Shown piece by piece: positions 1 to 8,139 of a stretch of 58,353 nt of DNA. The notes under the pieces are model-generated. The model searched no databases. It was not told the DNA's origin and was given only the letters and a program-made list of their open reading frames with translations. The translations under genes were made by a program, and so were the position numbers. How positions within the stretch are numbered: the first letter of the stretch is position 1; every line of letters begins with the position of its first letter. Source of the stretch: an uncultured Bacteroidia bacterium (GTDB taxonomy: Bacteria; Bacteroidota; Bacteroidia; Bacteroidales; F082); contig CAJVWU010000015.1 in assembly GCA_913009755.1 (NCBI GenBank), positions 1 to 58,353 on the forward strand, read 5' to 3'.

Positions 1-300
1 ATCAGCGTTAAAAATACAGACGCAGATTTACGCAGAAAAACGCAGATCAGATCATAATCAATCCGCGAACATCAGCGTCAAAAATACAGACGCAGATTTA
101 CGCAGAAAAACGCAGATCAGATCATAATCAATCCGCGAACATCAGCGTCAAAAATACAGACACAGATTTACGCAGAAAAACGCAGATCAGATCATAACCA
201 ATCCGCGAACATCAGCGATGAAAAAATACAGACGCAGATTTACGCAGAAAAACGCAGATCAGATCATAACCAATCCGCGAACATCAGCGTCTAAAAAATA
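1..300. repeat. tandem 70-bp noncoding repeat, four copies plus a partial fifth
   Basis: Units begin at 1, 71, 141 and 211 (the last is 72 bp), followed by a partial unit from 283. Copies differ by only a few bases. Each contains CGCAGATTTACGCAG followed by CGCAGATCAGATCATAA and ends ATCCGCGAAC. Units abut with no unique spacer, so this is not CRISPR. No open frame or RNA gene is seen. The array may extend left of the window. A shorter unit of the same family lies in reverse orientation at 33501-33632. Confidence 0.9.
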
Positions 301-372
301 ATAAAAATCAACAGGTATCAGCGCCCAAAAAAACATCATACCAGCCACTCACTTTATATGCTCCCTTATCCG

Positions 373-380
373 TATCTTTG
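373..380 (+). promoter_or_regulatory. putative Bacteroidota -7 element for the prohibitin/smpB genes
   Basis: TATCTTTG matches the TAnnTTTG consensus and lies 31 bases before the prohibitin start codon. No good -33 TTTG is seen at the expected spacing. Confidence 0.45.
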
Positions 381-411
381 TCAAACTTTCTAATCATTAA
401 AAATCAAAAAG

Positions 412-1245
412 ATGGCACAACAAGAATTCAATTTAAAAAAGGCAATACCCATCATCGTGGTGGTGGCTGCCATTATTTTTCTCGTTATTTTCTGGAACCG
501 GATGACCATTACCATCGAAGCAGGACATGCGGGGGTAATGTTTAAAACATTTTCAGGCGGGATTGACACAACCCAAACCTATGGGGAAGGCTTCCATTTT
601 ATGGCGCCCTGGAATAAGATGGTGGTTTATGAAACCCGTCAGCAGGAAATGGCCGAAGAAATGAATGTCCTTTCCTCCAACGGCCTCGAAATCAAGGCAG
701 ATGTATCGGTATGGTATAAACCTCAATATTCGAAACTGGGACTGCTTCACGCCAGAATCGGTACCAATTATCTGGGGCGGGTCGTCATTCCGGCACTGCG
801 ATCCTCGGCCCGAAGCGTCATCGGCCGCTATACACCCGAGCAAATCTATTCGACCAAGCGCGATGCCATTCAGGTTGAGATTTATGATGAAACCCGGAAA
901 ATCCTAAAAAACAAATATGTTGATCTCAACCGGGTGCTGATCCGTTCGATCATCCTTCCACCCACCATCAAGTCGGCCATCGAAACCAAATTGAAGCAGG
1001 AGCAGGAATCGCTCGAATATAAATTTAAAATTGAAAAAGCAAGTAAGGAGGCTGAACGTCAACGCATAGATGCAATGGGAAAAGCCAAAGCAAACGAAAT
1101 TCTAAACGCCAGCCTGACAGATAAGATATTGCGCGAAAAAGGCATCAGTGCCACGCTGAAACTGGCCGAATCACCGAATACAAAAATTGTAATCATCGGA
1201 AACAGTAAAGACGGACTGCCCATTATTTTGGGCGACAGTAAATAA
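412..1245 (+). CDS. prohibitin-family (SPFH/band 7) membrane protein
   Basis: The 277-residue protein has an N-terminal membrane anchor (about residues 11-28, rich in I, V and A), a band-7/SPFH domain (about 30-200), and a charged helical tail rich in K, E and Q that is expected to drive oligomerisation. Bacterial prohibitins of this size form large ring or cage assemblies on the membrane and often associate with the FtsH protease; that partnership is family knowledge and is not shown here. smpB follows after 14 bases, so the two are probably co-transcribed. HflC/HflK are relatives, but no HflK partner is present, so prohibitin is the better name. Confidence 0.88.
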   Translation: MAQQEFNLKKAIPIIVVVAAIIFLVIFWNRMTITIEAGHAGVMFKTFSGGIDTTQTYGEGFHFMAPWNKMVVYETRQQEMAEEMNVLSSNGLEIKADVSVWYKPQYSKLGLLHARIGTNYLGRVVIPALRSSARSVIGRYTPEQIYSTKRDAIQVEIYDETRKILKNKYVDLNRVLIRSIILPPTIKSAIETKLKQEQESLEYKFKIEKASKEAERQRIDAMGKAKANEILNASLTDKILREKGISATLKLAESPNTKIVIIGNSKDGLPIILGDSK

Positions 1246-1259
1246 CTTTCAGCAAACTT

Positions 1260-1715
1260 GTGGCCAACAACATCAAAATAAAAAATAAAAGGATTTCGTG
1301 GGAATATCACCTGGCAGAAAAGTTTGTGGCAGGCATTGTACTTACCGGCACCGAAATCAAATCCATTCGCGGCGGGAAAGCCAGCCTGGCCGACTCGTAC
1401 TGCTATTTTGAAAACGGTGAACTTTTCGTCAGGGGCATGCACATTGCCGAATACTCTTACGGAACCTACAATAATCACATTGCCAAGCGTGACCGCAAGC
1501 TGTTGCTGACAGCGAGGGAACTGCGAAAACTTCATACCAAGGTCAGGGAAAAGGGCATGACACTCGTGCCCGTCACCCTGTTCATCAACGACAGGGGGCT
1601 GGCTAAGCTGGAAATTGCCCTGGCCCGGGGAAAACACTATTACGACAAACGGGAATCCCTTAAAGAAAAAGACTCGAAACGGGAAATGGACAGGCATCTG
1701 AAAAGCAGAAGGTAG
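1260..1715 (+). CDS. smpB: SsrA-binding protein SmpB
   Basis: The 151-residue protein has the full length and motifs of SmpB, the tmRNA partner that rescues stalled ribosomes and tags the nascent chain for proteolysis. Visible signatures are the N-terminal [20 protein letters not shown], the [11 protein letters not shown] strand, SYGTYNNHI and the basic C-terminal tail ([17 protein letters not shown]), which enters the ribosomal A site. Translation begins at a GTG; there is no nearby ATG that preserves the conserved N-terminus. No tmRNA gene is seen in this window. Confidence 0.97.
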   Translation: MANNIKIKNKRISWEYHLAEKFVAGIVLTGTEIKSIRGGKASLADSYCYFENGELFVRGMHIAEYSYGTYNNHIAKRDRKLLLTARELRKLHTKVREKGMTLVPVTLFINDRGLAKLEIALARGKHYYDKRESLKEKDSKREMDRHLKSRR

Positions 1716-1766
1716 TATCTGTTTGAGCCGGAAGAGTTACATATTTATATCATTAAAACCAGATAA

Positions 1767-2573
1767 ATGAAAGACAAAGTTGTGGTCATTACAGGAGCCA
1801 CTTCGGGAATTGGCAAAGCACTGGCTTATGAATTTGCCCGCCATGGGTCAAAGGTTGTTATCGGGGCACGCCGTCATGAATTGCTTATCGAGGTGGCCGA
1901 AGACATCAAACTGAAAGGCGGGGATGTGGCTTTTGCCAAAATGGATGTGAGTATTGAAGCCGATTGCAAGAACCTCATCTTTACAGCCGTTGAACAGTTT
2001 GGGAAAATTGATGTTTTGATCAATAATGCAGGGATATCCATGCGTGCACGCTTTGAAGACGTTGACCTGAAGGTAATAAAAAAACTGATGGACGTTAATT
2101 TCCGGGGGACGGTTTACTGTACGAAATATGCCCTTCCCCATCTGTTGAAAGAAAAGGGCAGCGTGGTCGGCATTTCCTCCATCGCCGGGCTAAAAGGGCT
2201 TCCCGGACGGACCGGCTATTCAGCCTCCAAATTTGCCATGAAAGGGTTTATGGAATGCCTTCGGATTGAGAACCTGAAAAAGGGCTTGCATGTGTTGATG
2301 GCTTATCCGGGATTTACAAGTTCGAATATCCGGAATTCTTCACTTACTGCCGACGGCAGCCGCCAGGGCGAATCTCCCCGTGACGAACAGAAAATGATGA
2401 GCGCCGAAGAAGTGGCAACGCATATTTATCGGGCTGTTAAACGTCACAGGAACTCACTGGTTTTGACAAGCCAGGGAAAGTTAACCGTTTTCCTGAACAA
2501 GTTCTTTCCTAATTGGATGGATAAAATGGTTTACCGCGAAATGGCCAAAGAACCCGATTCCCCTTTTAAGTAA
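1767..2573 (+). CDS. short-chain dehydrogenase/reductase (SDR)
   Basis: A 268-residue classical SDR with a Rossmann fold. The nucleotide-binding TGATSGIG is at residues 9-16, the structural NNAG at 86-89, and the catalytic residues are Asn111, Ser138, Tyr151 and Lys155 (YSASK). Basic residues at 35-36 (ARR) after the second strand suggest NADP(H) preference. The C-terminal part resembles DltE/YqjQ-type SDRs, but the substrate cannot be read from sequence. It starts 51 bases after smpB on the same strand. Confidence 0.9.
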   Translation: MKDKVVVITGATSGIGKALAYEFARHGSKVVIGARRHELLIEVAEDIKLKGGDVAFAKMDVSIEADCKNLIFTAVEQFGKIDVLINNAGISMRARFEDVDLKVIKKLMDVNFRGTVYCTKYALPHLLKEKGSVVGISSIAGLKGLPGRTGYSASKFAMKGFMECLRIENLKKGLHVLMAYPGFTSSNIRNSSLTADGSRQGESPRDEQKMMSAEEVATHIYRAVKRHRNSLVLTSQGKLTVFLNKFFPNWMDKMVYREMAKEPDSPFK

Positions 2574-2602
2574 AAATAACATTCGCCATTTCGCAGGATA
2601 TT

Positions 2603-2610
2603 TATATTTG
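2603..2610 (+). promoter_or_regulatory. putative -7 element for the 2640 gene
   Basis: TATATTTG fits TAnnTTTG, 29 bases before the ATG at 2640, in a short AT-rich leader. It suggests the gene is transcribed separately from the upstream SDR. Confidence 0.45.
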
Positions 2611-2639
2611 TAAAAATTAATTGAATAAAACCTGATAAA

Positions 2640-3110
2640 ATGTTGACCACTTACGAAATAAAACCGGATATAGGTTTGGGGGAAATTAAATTCGGCACCA
2701 AAATGAAAGATTTTATGGCTGGTTTCGGTAAACCTGATGAAGTTGATGAAATTGATGAAATTGATGATATTGATGAAGACGGGGAAATGCATACCACCCT
2801 TTTGCATTACTGGGACAAAGGTTTTTCAGTGTTTTTTGTCGGACTGTCAGCCCAAATACTTGCCGGCATTGAAACCGATCATCCCGAAACCAACCTTTTC
2901 GGAAAGAAGATAATGGGTATGCAGCGCAATGACCTGGAAAAACTGATGAAATCAAAAGGTTATTCCTATTATGAAACCGAACATGACAACAATGATGTCC
3001 GGTTGTCCTACGATGTCAGTATGATGGATTTCTTTTTCCGCGACGACAAACTGGTTTATATGAATTTCGGTGTGCTTGTCAATGATGACGGCCGGATTGA
3101 AACGGTCTGA
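2640..3110 (+). CDS. hypothetical protein with an acidic DEIDEID repeat
   Basis: A 156-residue soluble protein that I do not recognise. It has no signal peptide or membrane segment. Residues about 33-47 read DEVDEIDEIDDIDED, encoded by five tandem 9-bp units. The rest is a mixed alpha/beta pattern with aromatic-rich segments, including one near residue 140 (MDFFFRDDKLVYMNFGV). An upstream TATATTTG and plausible codon use support a real gene. Immunity-type or small regulatory proteins can look like this, but no function should be assigned. Confidence 0.7.
   Translation: MLTTYEIKPDIGLGEIKFGTKMKDFMAGFGKPDEVDEIDEIDDIDEDGEMHTTLLHYWDKGFSVFFVGLSAQILAGIETDHPETNLFGKKIMGMQRNDLEKLMKSKGYSYYETEHDNNDVRLSYDVSMMDFFFRDDKLVYMNFGVLVNDDGRIETV
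2736..2780 (+). repeat. five tandem 9-bp units inside a coding region
   Basis: The units are GATGAAGTT, GATGAAATT, GATGAAATT, GATGATATT and GATGAAGAC. They are in frame and encode an acidic D-E-V/I-type stretch. Slippage here would add or remove three residues without a frameshift. Confidence 0.85.
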
Positions 3111-3119
3111 ATGAACCTG

Positions 3120-3289
3120 GTTCCGGTTCAGGTTATAAATTTAAGAAACGATTTTTACTATTTACGTCATTTGCTTACCAACAAAGTTTTACGAGTATAA
3201 CAAAGGAGGATTATTTCTCAAATGGAAAAGCAAAACATTATGGAATGACACTATCAATTGGACTTAAATACGCATTGAAAAAAGAATAA
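3120..3289 (+). pseudogene. possible C-terminal remnant of an outer-membrane beta-barrel protein
   Basis: One frame is open from about 3120 to the TAA at 3287-3289. It reads like the last strands of a Bacteroidota outer-membrane barrel, with FTSFAYQQSF, then KEDYFSNGKAKHYGMT, ending in LSIGLKYALKKE. There is no suitable start codon and no upstream barrel. A decayed gene end fits best, though chance coding is possible over about 55 codons. It lies between the 2640 gene and a strong terminator. Confidence 0.4.
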
Positions 3290-3316
3290 AAGCCCATAAC
3301 ATAATAGAATTTAAGG

Positions 3317-3413
3317 CCCGGTTGAGCCAAAAAAACCAGGTAGCGGATTAAGGAAGTATCCGTTGCCTGGTTTTTTTCTGTTTGTCCGGGCAAAAGACCA
3401 GGGCTCAACCGGG
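3317..3413. repeat. outer inverted repeat enclosing a terminator
   Basis: CCCGGTTGAGCC at 3317-3328 is the exact reverse complement of GGCTCAACCGGG at 3402-3413. The hairpin terminator at 3334-3377 sits inside it. A further inverted pair, GCCTGCC (3425-3431) and GGCAGGC (3455-3461), with an inner CGTCAACTGACG palindrome, follows immediately. Confidence 0.75.
3334..3377 (+). terminator. Rho-independent terminator
   Basis: A 15-bp stem (arms starting AACCAGG and ending CCTGGTT, with two G-U pairs), a short loop, then seven T residues at 3371-3377. It would end transcription from the 2640 gene or the decayed barrel. Confidence 0.8.
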
Positions 3414-3629
3414 TTTTAAATTATGCCTGCCCGCTTTCGTCAACTGACGGATTTGGCAGGCGGGTTGGGCTAAAACCACTGGCTGACAATATACCTGTGC
3501 ATGAGGGTTTCATGCTCCGGCTTACGAACAGGATCATTTTAAGCCGTTTTAAGGAATCCGTTTTTTTTTTTGCCTCGTTCTTGGTTTCCCGGGACGTATC
3601 GGGCCATTTAGAACGCCCGATATTTATGC

Positions 3630-4532
3630 TCAACGGTTTCTCGGATGATATTTTAATATCGCTTTTCGCAGATCCTCCTGGTTTAAATGGGTGTATATTT
3701 CGGTGGTTGTGATGGAAACATGGCCCAGTAACTGTTGCACGGCCCTGAGGTCGGCCCCGTTCTGCACCAGGTGGGTGGCAAAGGAATGCCTGAAAGTATG
3801 CGGGCTGATTTTTTTCCGGATGCCCGCTTTTTCAGCCTGCCGGCGTACCAAGATAAAAATCATCTGTCGGCTTAACGGCCCGCCACGATTGTTCAGAAAC
3901 AAAATATCCTCCGCTTTTTTAACCGGGGCCTGATGAATCCGGACCTGATCCTTATAGATCATAACCTGCTTTTGTGCAACATCACCCACAGGGATCAGGC
4001 GTTGCTTATTACCTTTTCCGGTGACAACTATCAGCCCCTCCTTAAAATGCAGGTCCGACAGGTGAAGCCCGATCAGTTCGGAAACACGTAAACCGCATCC
4101 ATACAACATCTCCAGGATGGCCTTGTTGCGTTCCCCTTCCGGTCTGGAAAGATCAACAGAGTCAATGATGGCGGTAGTCTCATGCAGTGTTAATACTTCC
4201 GGTAATTTTCTTCCTTTCCGGGGCGATTCCAGCAGTTCGGAAGGATCGGACCGGACAACTTTTTCAAGCATCAAAAACCGGAAAAATGATTTGATGCCCG
4301 AAATGATCCTTGCCTGTGAAACAGTACCCAGGTTCATTTCGTTGATAAAAGTCAGGAAACCTCGAAGGTCTTCAAGATGAACGGCCTTGAGGCTCTTTCC
4401 ATTTTCAGCTTCCGACAAAAAGCGGAACAGCAAATCCACATCATGAAGATAAGCATCCAGGGTGTTGGAAGATAATCCCCTTTCAAGTTGAAGATAACGC
4501 CTGAAACCTTTTTTATAAGACTGGTATAACAA
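3630..4532 (-). CDS. site-specific tyrosine recombinase (XerC/XerD family)
   Basis: A core-binding SAM-like N-terminal domain (about 1-90) is followed by a catalytic domain with Arg in GCGLRVSEL, Lys in VVTGKGNKQR, HTFRHSFATHL and LLGHVSITTTEIYTHL, giving the R-K-H-R-H-Y set. Length (300 residues) and architecture fit chromosomal XerD/XerC rather than an integron or phage integrase. The frame opens at a TTG at 4553, but that TTG lies inside a TATTTTTG box (4551-4558), so I place the start at the TTG at 4532. This also fits the usual XerD N-terminus ending in YLQLERGLS. No dif site or second Xer gene was seen. Confidence 0.88.
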   Translation of the reverse strand: MLYQSYKKGFRRYLQLERGLSSNTLDAYLHDVDLLFRFLSEAENGKSLKAVHLEDLRGFLTFINEMNLGTVSQARIISGIKSFFRFLMLEKVVRSDPSELLESPRKGRKLPEVLTLHETTAIIDSVDLSRPEGERNKAILEMLYGCGLRVSELIGLHLSDLHFKEGLIVVTGKGNKQRLIPVGDVAQKQVMIYKDQVRIHQAPVKKAEDILFLNNRGGPLSRQMIFILVRRQAEKAGIRKKISPHTFRHSFATHLVQNGADLRAVQQLLGHVSITTTEIYTHLNQEDLRKAILKYHPRNR

Positions 4533-4550
4533 AACCGGATAATTTTTCTT

Positions 4551-4558
4551 CAAAAATA
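4551..4558 (-). promoter_or_regulatory. putative -7 element for the Xer recombinase gene
   Basis: Read on the minus strand the sequence is TATTTTTG. It overlaps the most upstream in-frame TTG of the recombinase, which argues for the later start at 4532 and a very short leader. Confidence 0.4.
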
Positions 4559-4645
4559 GGTATATCCCTGATAAAAAATCAATGGCCGGTCATAACCTGT
4601 TTCAAATAATAACTGTTAAGCATGGGATTATTCAAGTTAAAAATG

Positions 4646-4653
4646 TACTTTTG
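4646..4653 (+). promoter_or_regulatory. putative -7 element for the 4708 acyl-CoA dehydrogenase
   Basis: TACTTTTG matches TAnnTTTG and lies 54 bases before the ATG, between the divergent recombinase and dehydrogenase genes. Confidence 0.45.
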
Positions 4654-4707
4654 TAACCCATCGCAACCTTTATTTTTAAGTCATTAACATTTAAAAAATT
4701 AATTAAT

Positions 4708-5850
4708 ATGGTTGATTTCTCGCTTGAGCCAAAACAAATTGAATTAAGGGAAAGGTACAGGGACTTTGCAGATAAATACATGCGTCCCAATGCAAGAAAG
4801 TATGATACACTAGCCGAATTCCCCTGGGATATTGTAAAACAAGCTTACAGGGAAGGACTGATGAACGGTCCCATGGATCCCATCTATGGCGGCCAGGGCA
4901 ACACGATTTTTGAAAGTGCACTGGCTTCGGAAGAGTTTGGTGCCGGATGCGTGGGAATCGGTATTTGTATGGATGCCAATACATTGGCCTTAACCCCGTT
5001 ATACCTCGGTGCTTCGGATGAACAGAAAAAGAAATTTTTCGGGCAAATAGTTGAAGCGCAAGGTGTTGCCGCTTATGCACTCACCGAACCCAATGCCGGG
5101 TCGGATGTCGCCGGGATTAAAACACAGGCCATACTTCACGGGGATAAATACATCCTGAACGGCCACAAGCGATACATTACCAATGGGAGTGTTTCAACAT
5201 TCATTACCGTATTTGCCATTACCAACCTTGAAAAAGGGGCAAGGAGCCTGACTGCTTTTGTTGTGCCTGCCGATTCGCCCGGTGTGGAAGTGGTGAGCAA
5301 CCTTGAGAAGATGGGACAACGTGCTTCGGTGCAAACCGAGTTTAAGTTCCATGATGTGGAAGTTCCCGTTGAAAACAGGATAGGGCAGGAGGGACATGGT
5401 TTCCTGCTGGCCATGAAGACTTTTGAACGGACGCGTACCGGCGTGGCTGCCCTGAGTATCGGGAATGCCCGTGAAGCGTTTGAAACCTCCCGTGACTGGG
5501 CAAAAAACCGTATCCAGTTTGGAAAACCCATTACCGTAAACCAGGGTGTGAGCTTTATGCTGGCTGATATGGCTGTTGAAATTGAAGCGGCCCGCATGGT
5601 AACATGGCATGCAGCCTGGGCTTACGATAACAAACAAAGAACGGCCAATCAGCTTTCGGCCATGGCTAAACTGTATGCCTCGGATGTGGCCATGCGGGTT
5701 ACTACCGATGCAGTTCAGGTTATGGCCGGCGAAGGTTATTCGCACGACTATCTGGTAGAAAAAATGATGCGCGATGCCAAGCTTTGCCAGATCTATGAAG
5801 GGACGAACCAGATACAACGGCTGGTGATCAGCAAAGGTATTTTGAAATAG
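4708..5850 (+). CDS. acyl-CoA dehydrogenase
   Basis: A 380-residue FAD-dependent acyl-CoA dehydrogenase that introduces the alpha-beta double bond into acyl-CoA. Visible are the N-terminal helical domain, the signature YALTEPNAGSDVAG (about residues 125-138), and the C-terminal domain with QIYEGTNQIQR, whose Glu364 is the likely catalytic base. The length is typical of short/medium-chain enzymes (butyryl-CoA dehydrogenase type). No EtfAB or thiolase lies alongside, so chain-length specificity and pathway (beta-oxidation or fermentation) remain open. A terminator follows 30 bases after the stop, so it is probably monocistronic. Confidence 0.95.
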   Translation: MVDFSLEPKQIELRERYRDFADKYMRPNARKYDTLAEFPWDIVKQAYREGLMNGPMDPIYGGQGNTIFESALASEEFGAGCVGIGICMDANTLALTPLYLGASDEQKKKFFGQIVEAQGVAAYALTEPNAGSDVAGIKTQAILHGDKYILNGHKRYITNGSVSTFITVFAITNLEKGARSLTAFVVPADSPGVEVVSNLEKMGQRASVQTEFKFHDVEVPVENRIGQEGHGFLLAMKTFERTRTGVAALSIGNAREAFETSRDWAKNRIQFGKPITVNQGVSFMLADMAVEIEAARMVTWHAAWAYDNKQRTANQLSAMAKLYASDVAMRVTTDAVQVMAGEGYSHDYLVEKMMRDAKLCQIYEGTNQIQRLVISKGILK

Positions 5851-5880
5851 GTCATCTGAAAATTATTCTTAAACATAATG

Positions 5881-5920
5881 CTGCCCGCTTGGTTGGTTTT
5901 TACAAGCGGGCAGTTTTTTT
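5881..5920 (+). terminator. Rho-independent terminator after the acyl-CoA dehydrogenase
   Basis: A perfect 10-bp stem (CTGCCCGCTT / AAGCGGGCAG) with a 13-base loop and seven T residues at 5914-5920. Confidence 0.9.
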
Positions 5921-6000
5921 ATCGCCTATTCGTATTCCGGGTTCATCCTGAAAGGATAGAAAGAATCAAAGCCATGAGATTTTTATCTTATCCTGACAAC

Positions 6001-6804
6001 CTATTCAATCTTTGCCGCCTGCACGTGCATCCAGTCATAATTCTTTTTCCGTCCCAGGCTTACCCATCCTTCTTTTTCCCAGCATTCCCACCATTTGTCA
6101 TATTCGGGACGGGCAAAGGCAGCCCGGTCGCGTCCCCACCGCAAGGCATTATGATCCGGGTCGTAATCCATGGCGATGCCCCAGGCATGGGTTGACCAGC
6201 TTGTGCCACCGCGTTTTTTGCGTACACTCAGACAACCACCCCAAATATCGAGCCGTAACCTTCTGATTTCTTCCAGACCGTAATGGTTGAGCACATTGGT
6301 CAGAACATTATTCAGGCTGTCACTCACTTTTTGATGACATGAAATTCGGTGAACCACTTTACGCTTGTCCCATGACAGCCGGTGAGGAAAGGGGAGGTCA
6401 AACATCACTTGGTTTTCCCCGATTTCTCCGTAAAATTGCTCCAGCAATGCCTGTTGTTCGACCGGCCAGTTGTGTGGATTGTATTCCACGAGGGGGGCTT
6501 CATCCCGCCAGGGAGAAGGCATAATCCCGGTTTCCAGAAATTCACTGAATACGCTGTAAGCATAATCGGTTTGTGGCCCCCAGTATCCATCAACAGGCCC
6601 TGCATCAATGCCGTTTTTTTGGCAAAGTTGCTGAATATAAGCAATAGCCTGTCGTTTAAAAGGCCAGTTGCCCGTGTTGCCGGGCACTTGTAATAAAGCA
6701 TTTTTCGTTTTTTCACCGGCGATGCCGTCAACCGGGCCGGCATTGTAACCCATGCCGTTCAGTTGTTTCTGAATGAGTTTGATGTGAGTTTTTGTTAGTT
6801 TCAT
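6001..6804 (-). CDS. peptidoglycan-binding M15-family peptidase (VanY/endolysin-like)
   Basis: The 267-residue protein begins with two peptidoglycan-binding repeats (matching motifs NAGPVDGIAG at 21-30 and DAGPVDGYWG at 67-76). It ends with an M15 D-Ala-D-Ala carboxypeptidase-like domain. The zinc ligands are His206 and Asp213 in SxHxxGxAxD-type STHAWGIAMD, and His260 in DWMHVQ. It probably cleaves peptide stems of peptidoglycan. There is no signal peptide or membrane segment, which is unusual for a wall enzyme and more like a phage endolysin. No phage genes are nearby. It is preceded by a good promoter at 6864-6894. Confidence 0.85.
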   Translation of the reverse strand: MKLTKTHIKLIQKQLNGMGYNAGPVDGIAGEKTKNALLQVPGNTGNWPFKRQAIAYIQQLCQKNGIDAGPVDGYWGPQTDYAYSVFSEFLETGIMPSPWRDEAPLVEYNPHNWPVEQQALLEQFYGEIGENQVMFDLPFPHRLSWDKRKVVHRISCHQKVSDSLNNVLTNVLNHYGLEEIRRLRLDIWGGCLSVRKKRGGTSWSTHAWGIAMDYDPDHNALRWGRDRAAFARPEYDKWWECWEKEGWVSLGRKKNYDWMHVQAAKIE

Positions 6805-6863
6805 GATGATATTATTGGTTGTTGTATCTTTAGATTGTTTTACGAATCATAATGTTTATACTA

Positions 6864-6894
6864 CAAATGTAATGATTTCATCCGGCTTTATCAA
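6864..6894 (-). promoter_or_regulatory. putative promoter for the M15 peptidase gene
   Basis: On the minus strand, TTG (6894-6892), then 20 bases, then TACATTTG (6871-6864), matching the Bacteroidota -33/-7 arrangement. The predicted leader is about 55 bases. Confidence 0.55.
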
Positions 6895-6976
6895 CATTCG
6901 GTGTTTTCAGAATATTTTTTTAAGATGAAGCTGTAACAATACAGAAAACCCTACGTCATTAACTCAGAAACAAACC

Positions 6977-7564
6977 ATGACGGGCGAAAACAAAAACTAC
7001 GATATTCATCGCAACCTCATTGAAGGTTGCAGGAACAATGACAGGAAGGCGCAGGTCAGGTTATATGATTTATACTACAAAGCCATGTACAACACAAGTT
7101 ACCGGATATTGAACAATCCTGCCGAGGCAGAAGACATCATGCAGGAGGCCTTTCTGGATGCTTTCAGGAAGCTCAACGGCTTTAAAGGCACGGGCAGTTT
7201 CGGCTCGTGGCTGAAAAGAATCGTGGTGAACAAGTCGCTGGATAAATTAAGGGTCAGAAAAGAAACGGAAAGCCTTGAGGTGGAGGAAATAGAATTGGAA
7301 GATACAACTCAAACGGATGACAGCTATGCCGGAAATGTTTTCGGCCGGATTGAAGATGTGGCCCGCACAATGGAAACACTCCCTGACCGCTACCGTATCG
7401 TTTTGGCACTGCACCTGTTTGAGGGGTACGATCATGAAGAAATAGCGGAAATCCTTAATATCTCATACAACAATGCGAGGACAAGATATTCAAGGGCGAA
7501 GCAACGACTGTTGAAAGAAATTGAAGATCAAAAGGCTCACCTTATCAATCCGATAAATAATTAA
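6977..7564 (+). CDS. ECF-type RNA polymerase sigma factor
   Basis: A 195-residue sigma-70-family ECF factor. Region 2 is about residues 22-85 (core motif PAEAEDIMQEAFLDAFRKL) and region 4 about 125-178, with the helix-turn-helix in YDHEEIAEILNISYNNARTR. There is no sigma-3 domain. The next gene, 12 bases downstream, encodes a single-pass membrane protein of anti-sigma size. Two exported beta-repeat proteins follow. Inference: the sigma factor and membrane protein form a switch controlling the downstream surface proteins, possibly including this operon. Confidence 0.93.
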   Translation: MTGENKNYDIHRNLIEGCRNNDRKAQVRLYDLYYKAMYNTSYRILNNPAEAEDIMQEAFLDAFRKLNGFKGTGSFGSWLKRIVVNKSLDKLRVRKETESLEVEEIELEDTTQTDDSYAGNVFGRIEDVARTMETLPDRYRIVLALHLFEGYDHEEIAEILNISYNNARTRYSRAKQRLLKEIEDQKAHLINPINN

Positions 7565-7576
7565 AAGATTGTTAAT

Positions 7577-8122
7577 ATGTCAATACTGGAAGATAAAATA
7601 AAAAGGAACAGGGGTTTTTTCGATAACAAAGAACCTTCACCCGGGCATAAAGAACGGTTTCTCGGGAAACTGGATCAGCTTCCGGGTTCAAAAAATAAAC
7701 TGCGGTATTTATATCCCGTGCTTAAGGCAAGTGCCGTGTTGTTGATCCTGATGTCAATCGCTTACCTCGCGGTGAGGATATTGATCAATAAACCGCATGA
7801 TCAAAATGCAGTTGCCCATACCATCATCCTGCCCGAAGATATCCAAAATACGCTGGCTTATTACGATACCAAAACCGCTGAAAAATTAAATGAAATTGAC
7901 CGTTATGCCCTGAACCCCGATGAAGCCCGCATGGCAAAGCAGGAGGCCGGAGAGCAACTGGAAAATATTGATATCAGCCTGGCGGCAATTCAAAAAGATT
8001 TTATAAAAAACCCTGACAACAAGGCCCTGAAAGCTGCACTGATCAATACACAGAGGAAAAAAACGGAAGTGGTTGACCACATCATCAGCCAGCTTGACAT
8101 TGCCAATTCACAACTTTATTAA
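7577..8122 (+). CDS. single-pass membrane protein, putative anti-sigma factor
   Basis: The 181-residue protein has a cytoplasmic segment of about 48 residues (with PSPGHKERFLGKL, a pattern common at the start of Bacteroidota anti-sigma-like proteins) and a membrane helix at about 49-71 (LKASAVLLILMSIAYLAVRI). The periplasmic part is helical and probably coiled-coil, rich in E, A, K, N and Q. It lies between the ECF sigma factor and two exported proteins, with gaps of 12 and 17 bases. No zinc-binding HxxxCxxC anti-sigma motif is present, so the assignment rests on context and topology. Confidence 0.75.
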   Translation: MSILEDKIKRNRGFFDNKEPSPGHKERFLGKLDQLPGSKNKLRYLYPVLKASAVLLILMSIAYLAVRILINKPHDQNAVAHTIILPEDIQNTLAYYDTKTAEKLNEIDRYALNPDEARMAKQEAGEQLENIDISLAAIQKDFIKNPDNKALKAALINTQRKKTEVVDHIISQLDIANSQLY

Positions 8123-8139
8123 CAATAATTATTAAAATT

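Noticed and set aside
1-300. CRISPR array
   Set aside because: Units of 70 bp abut directly without unique spacers, and no cas genes are nearby. It is a simple tandem repeat.
3630-4553. Integron or phage integrase
   Set aside because: Length, motif spacing and lack of attachment repeats or cargo fit a chromosomal XerC/D-type recombinase.
6001-6804. Part of a prophage
   Set aside because: No holin, capsid, tail or packaging genes flank the M15 peptidase; neighbours are ordinary chromosomal genes.
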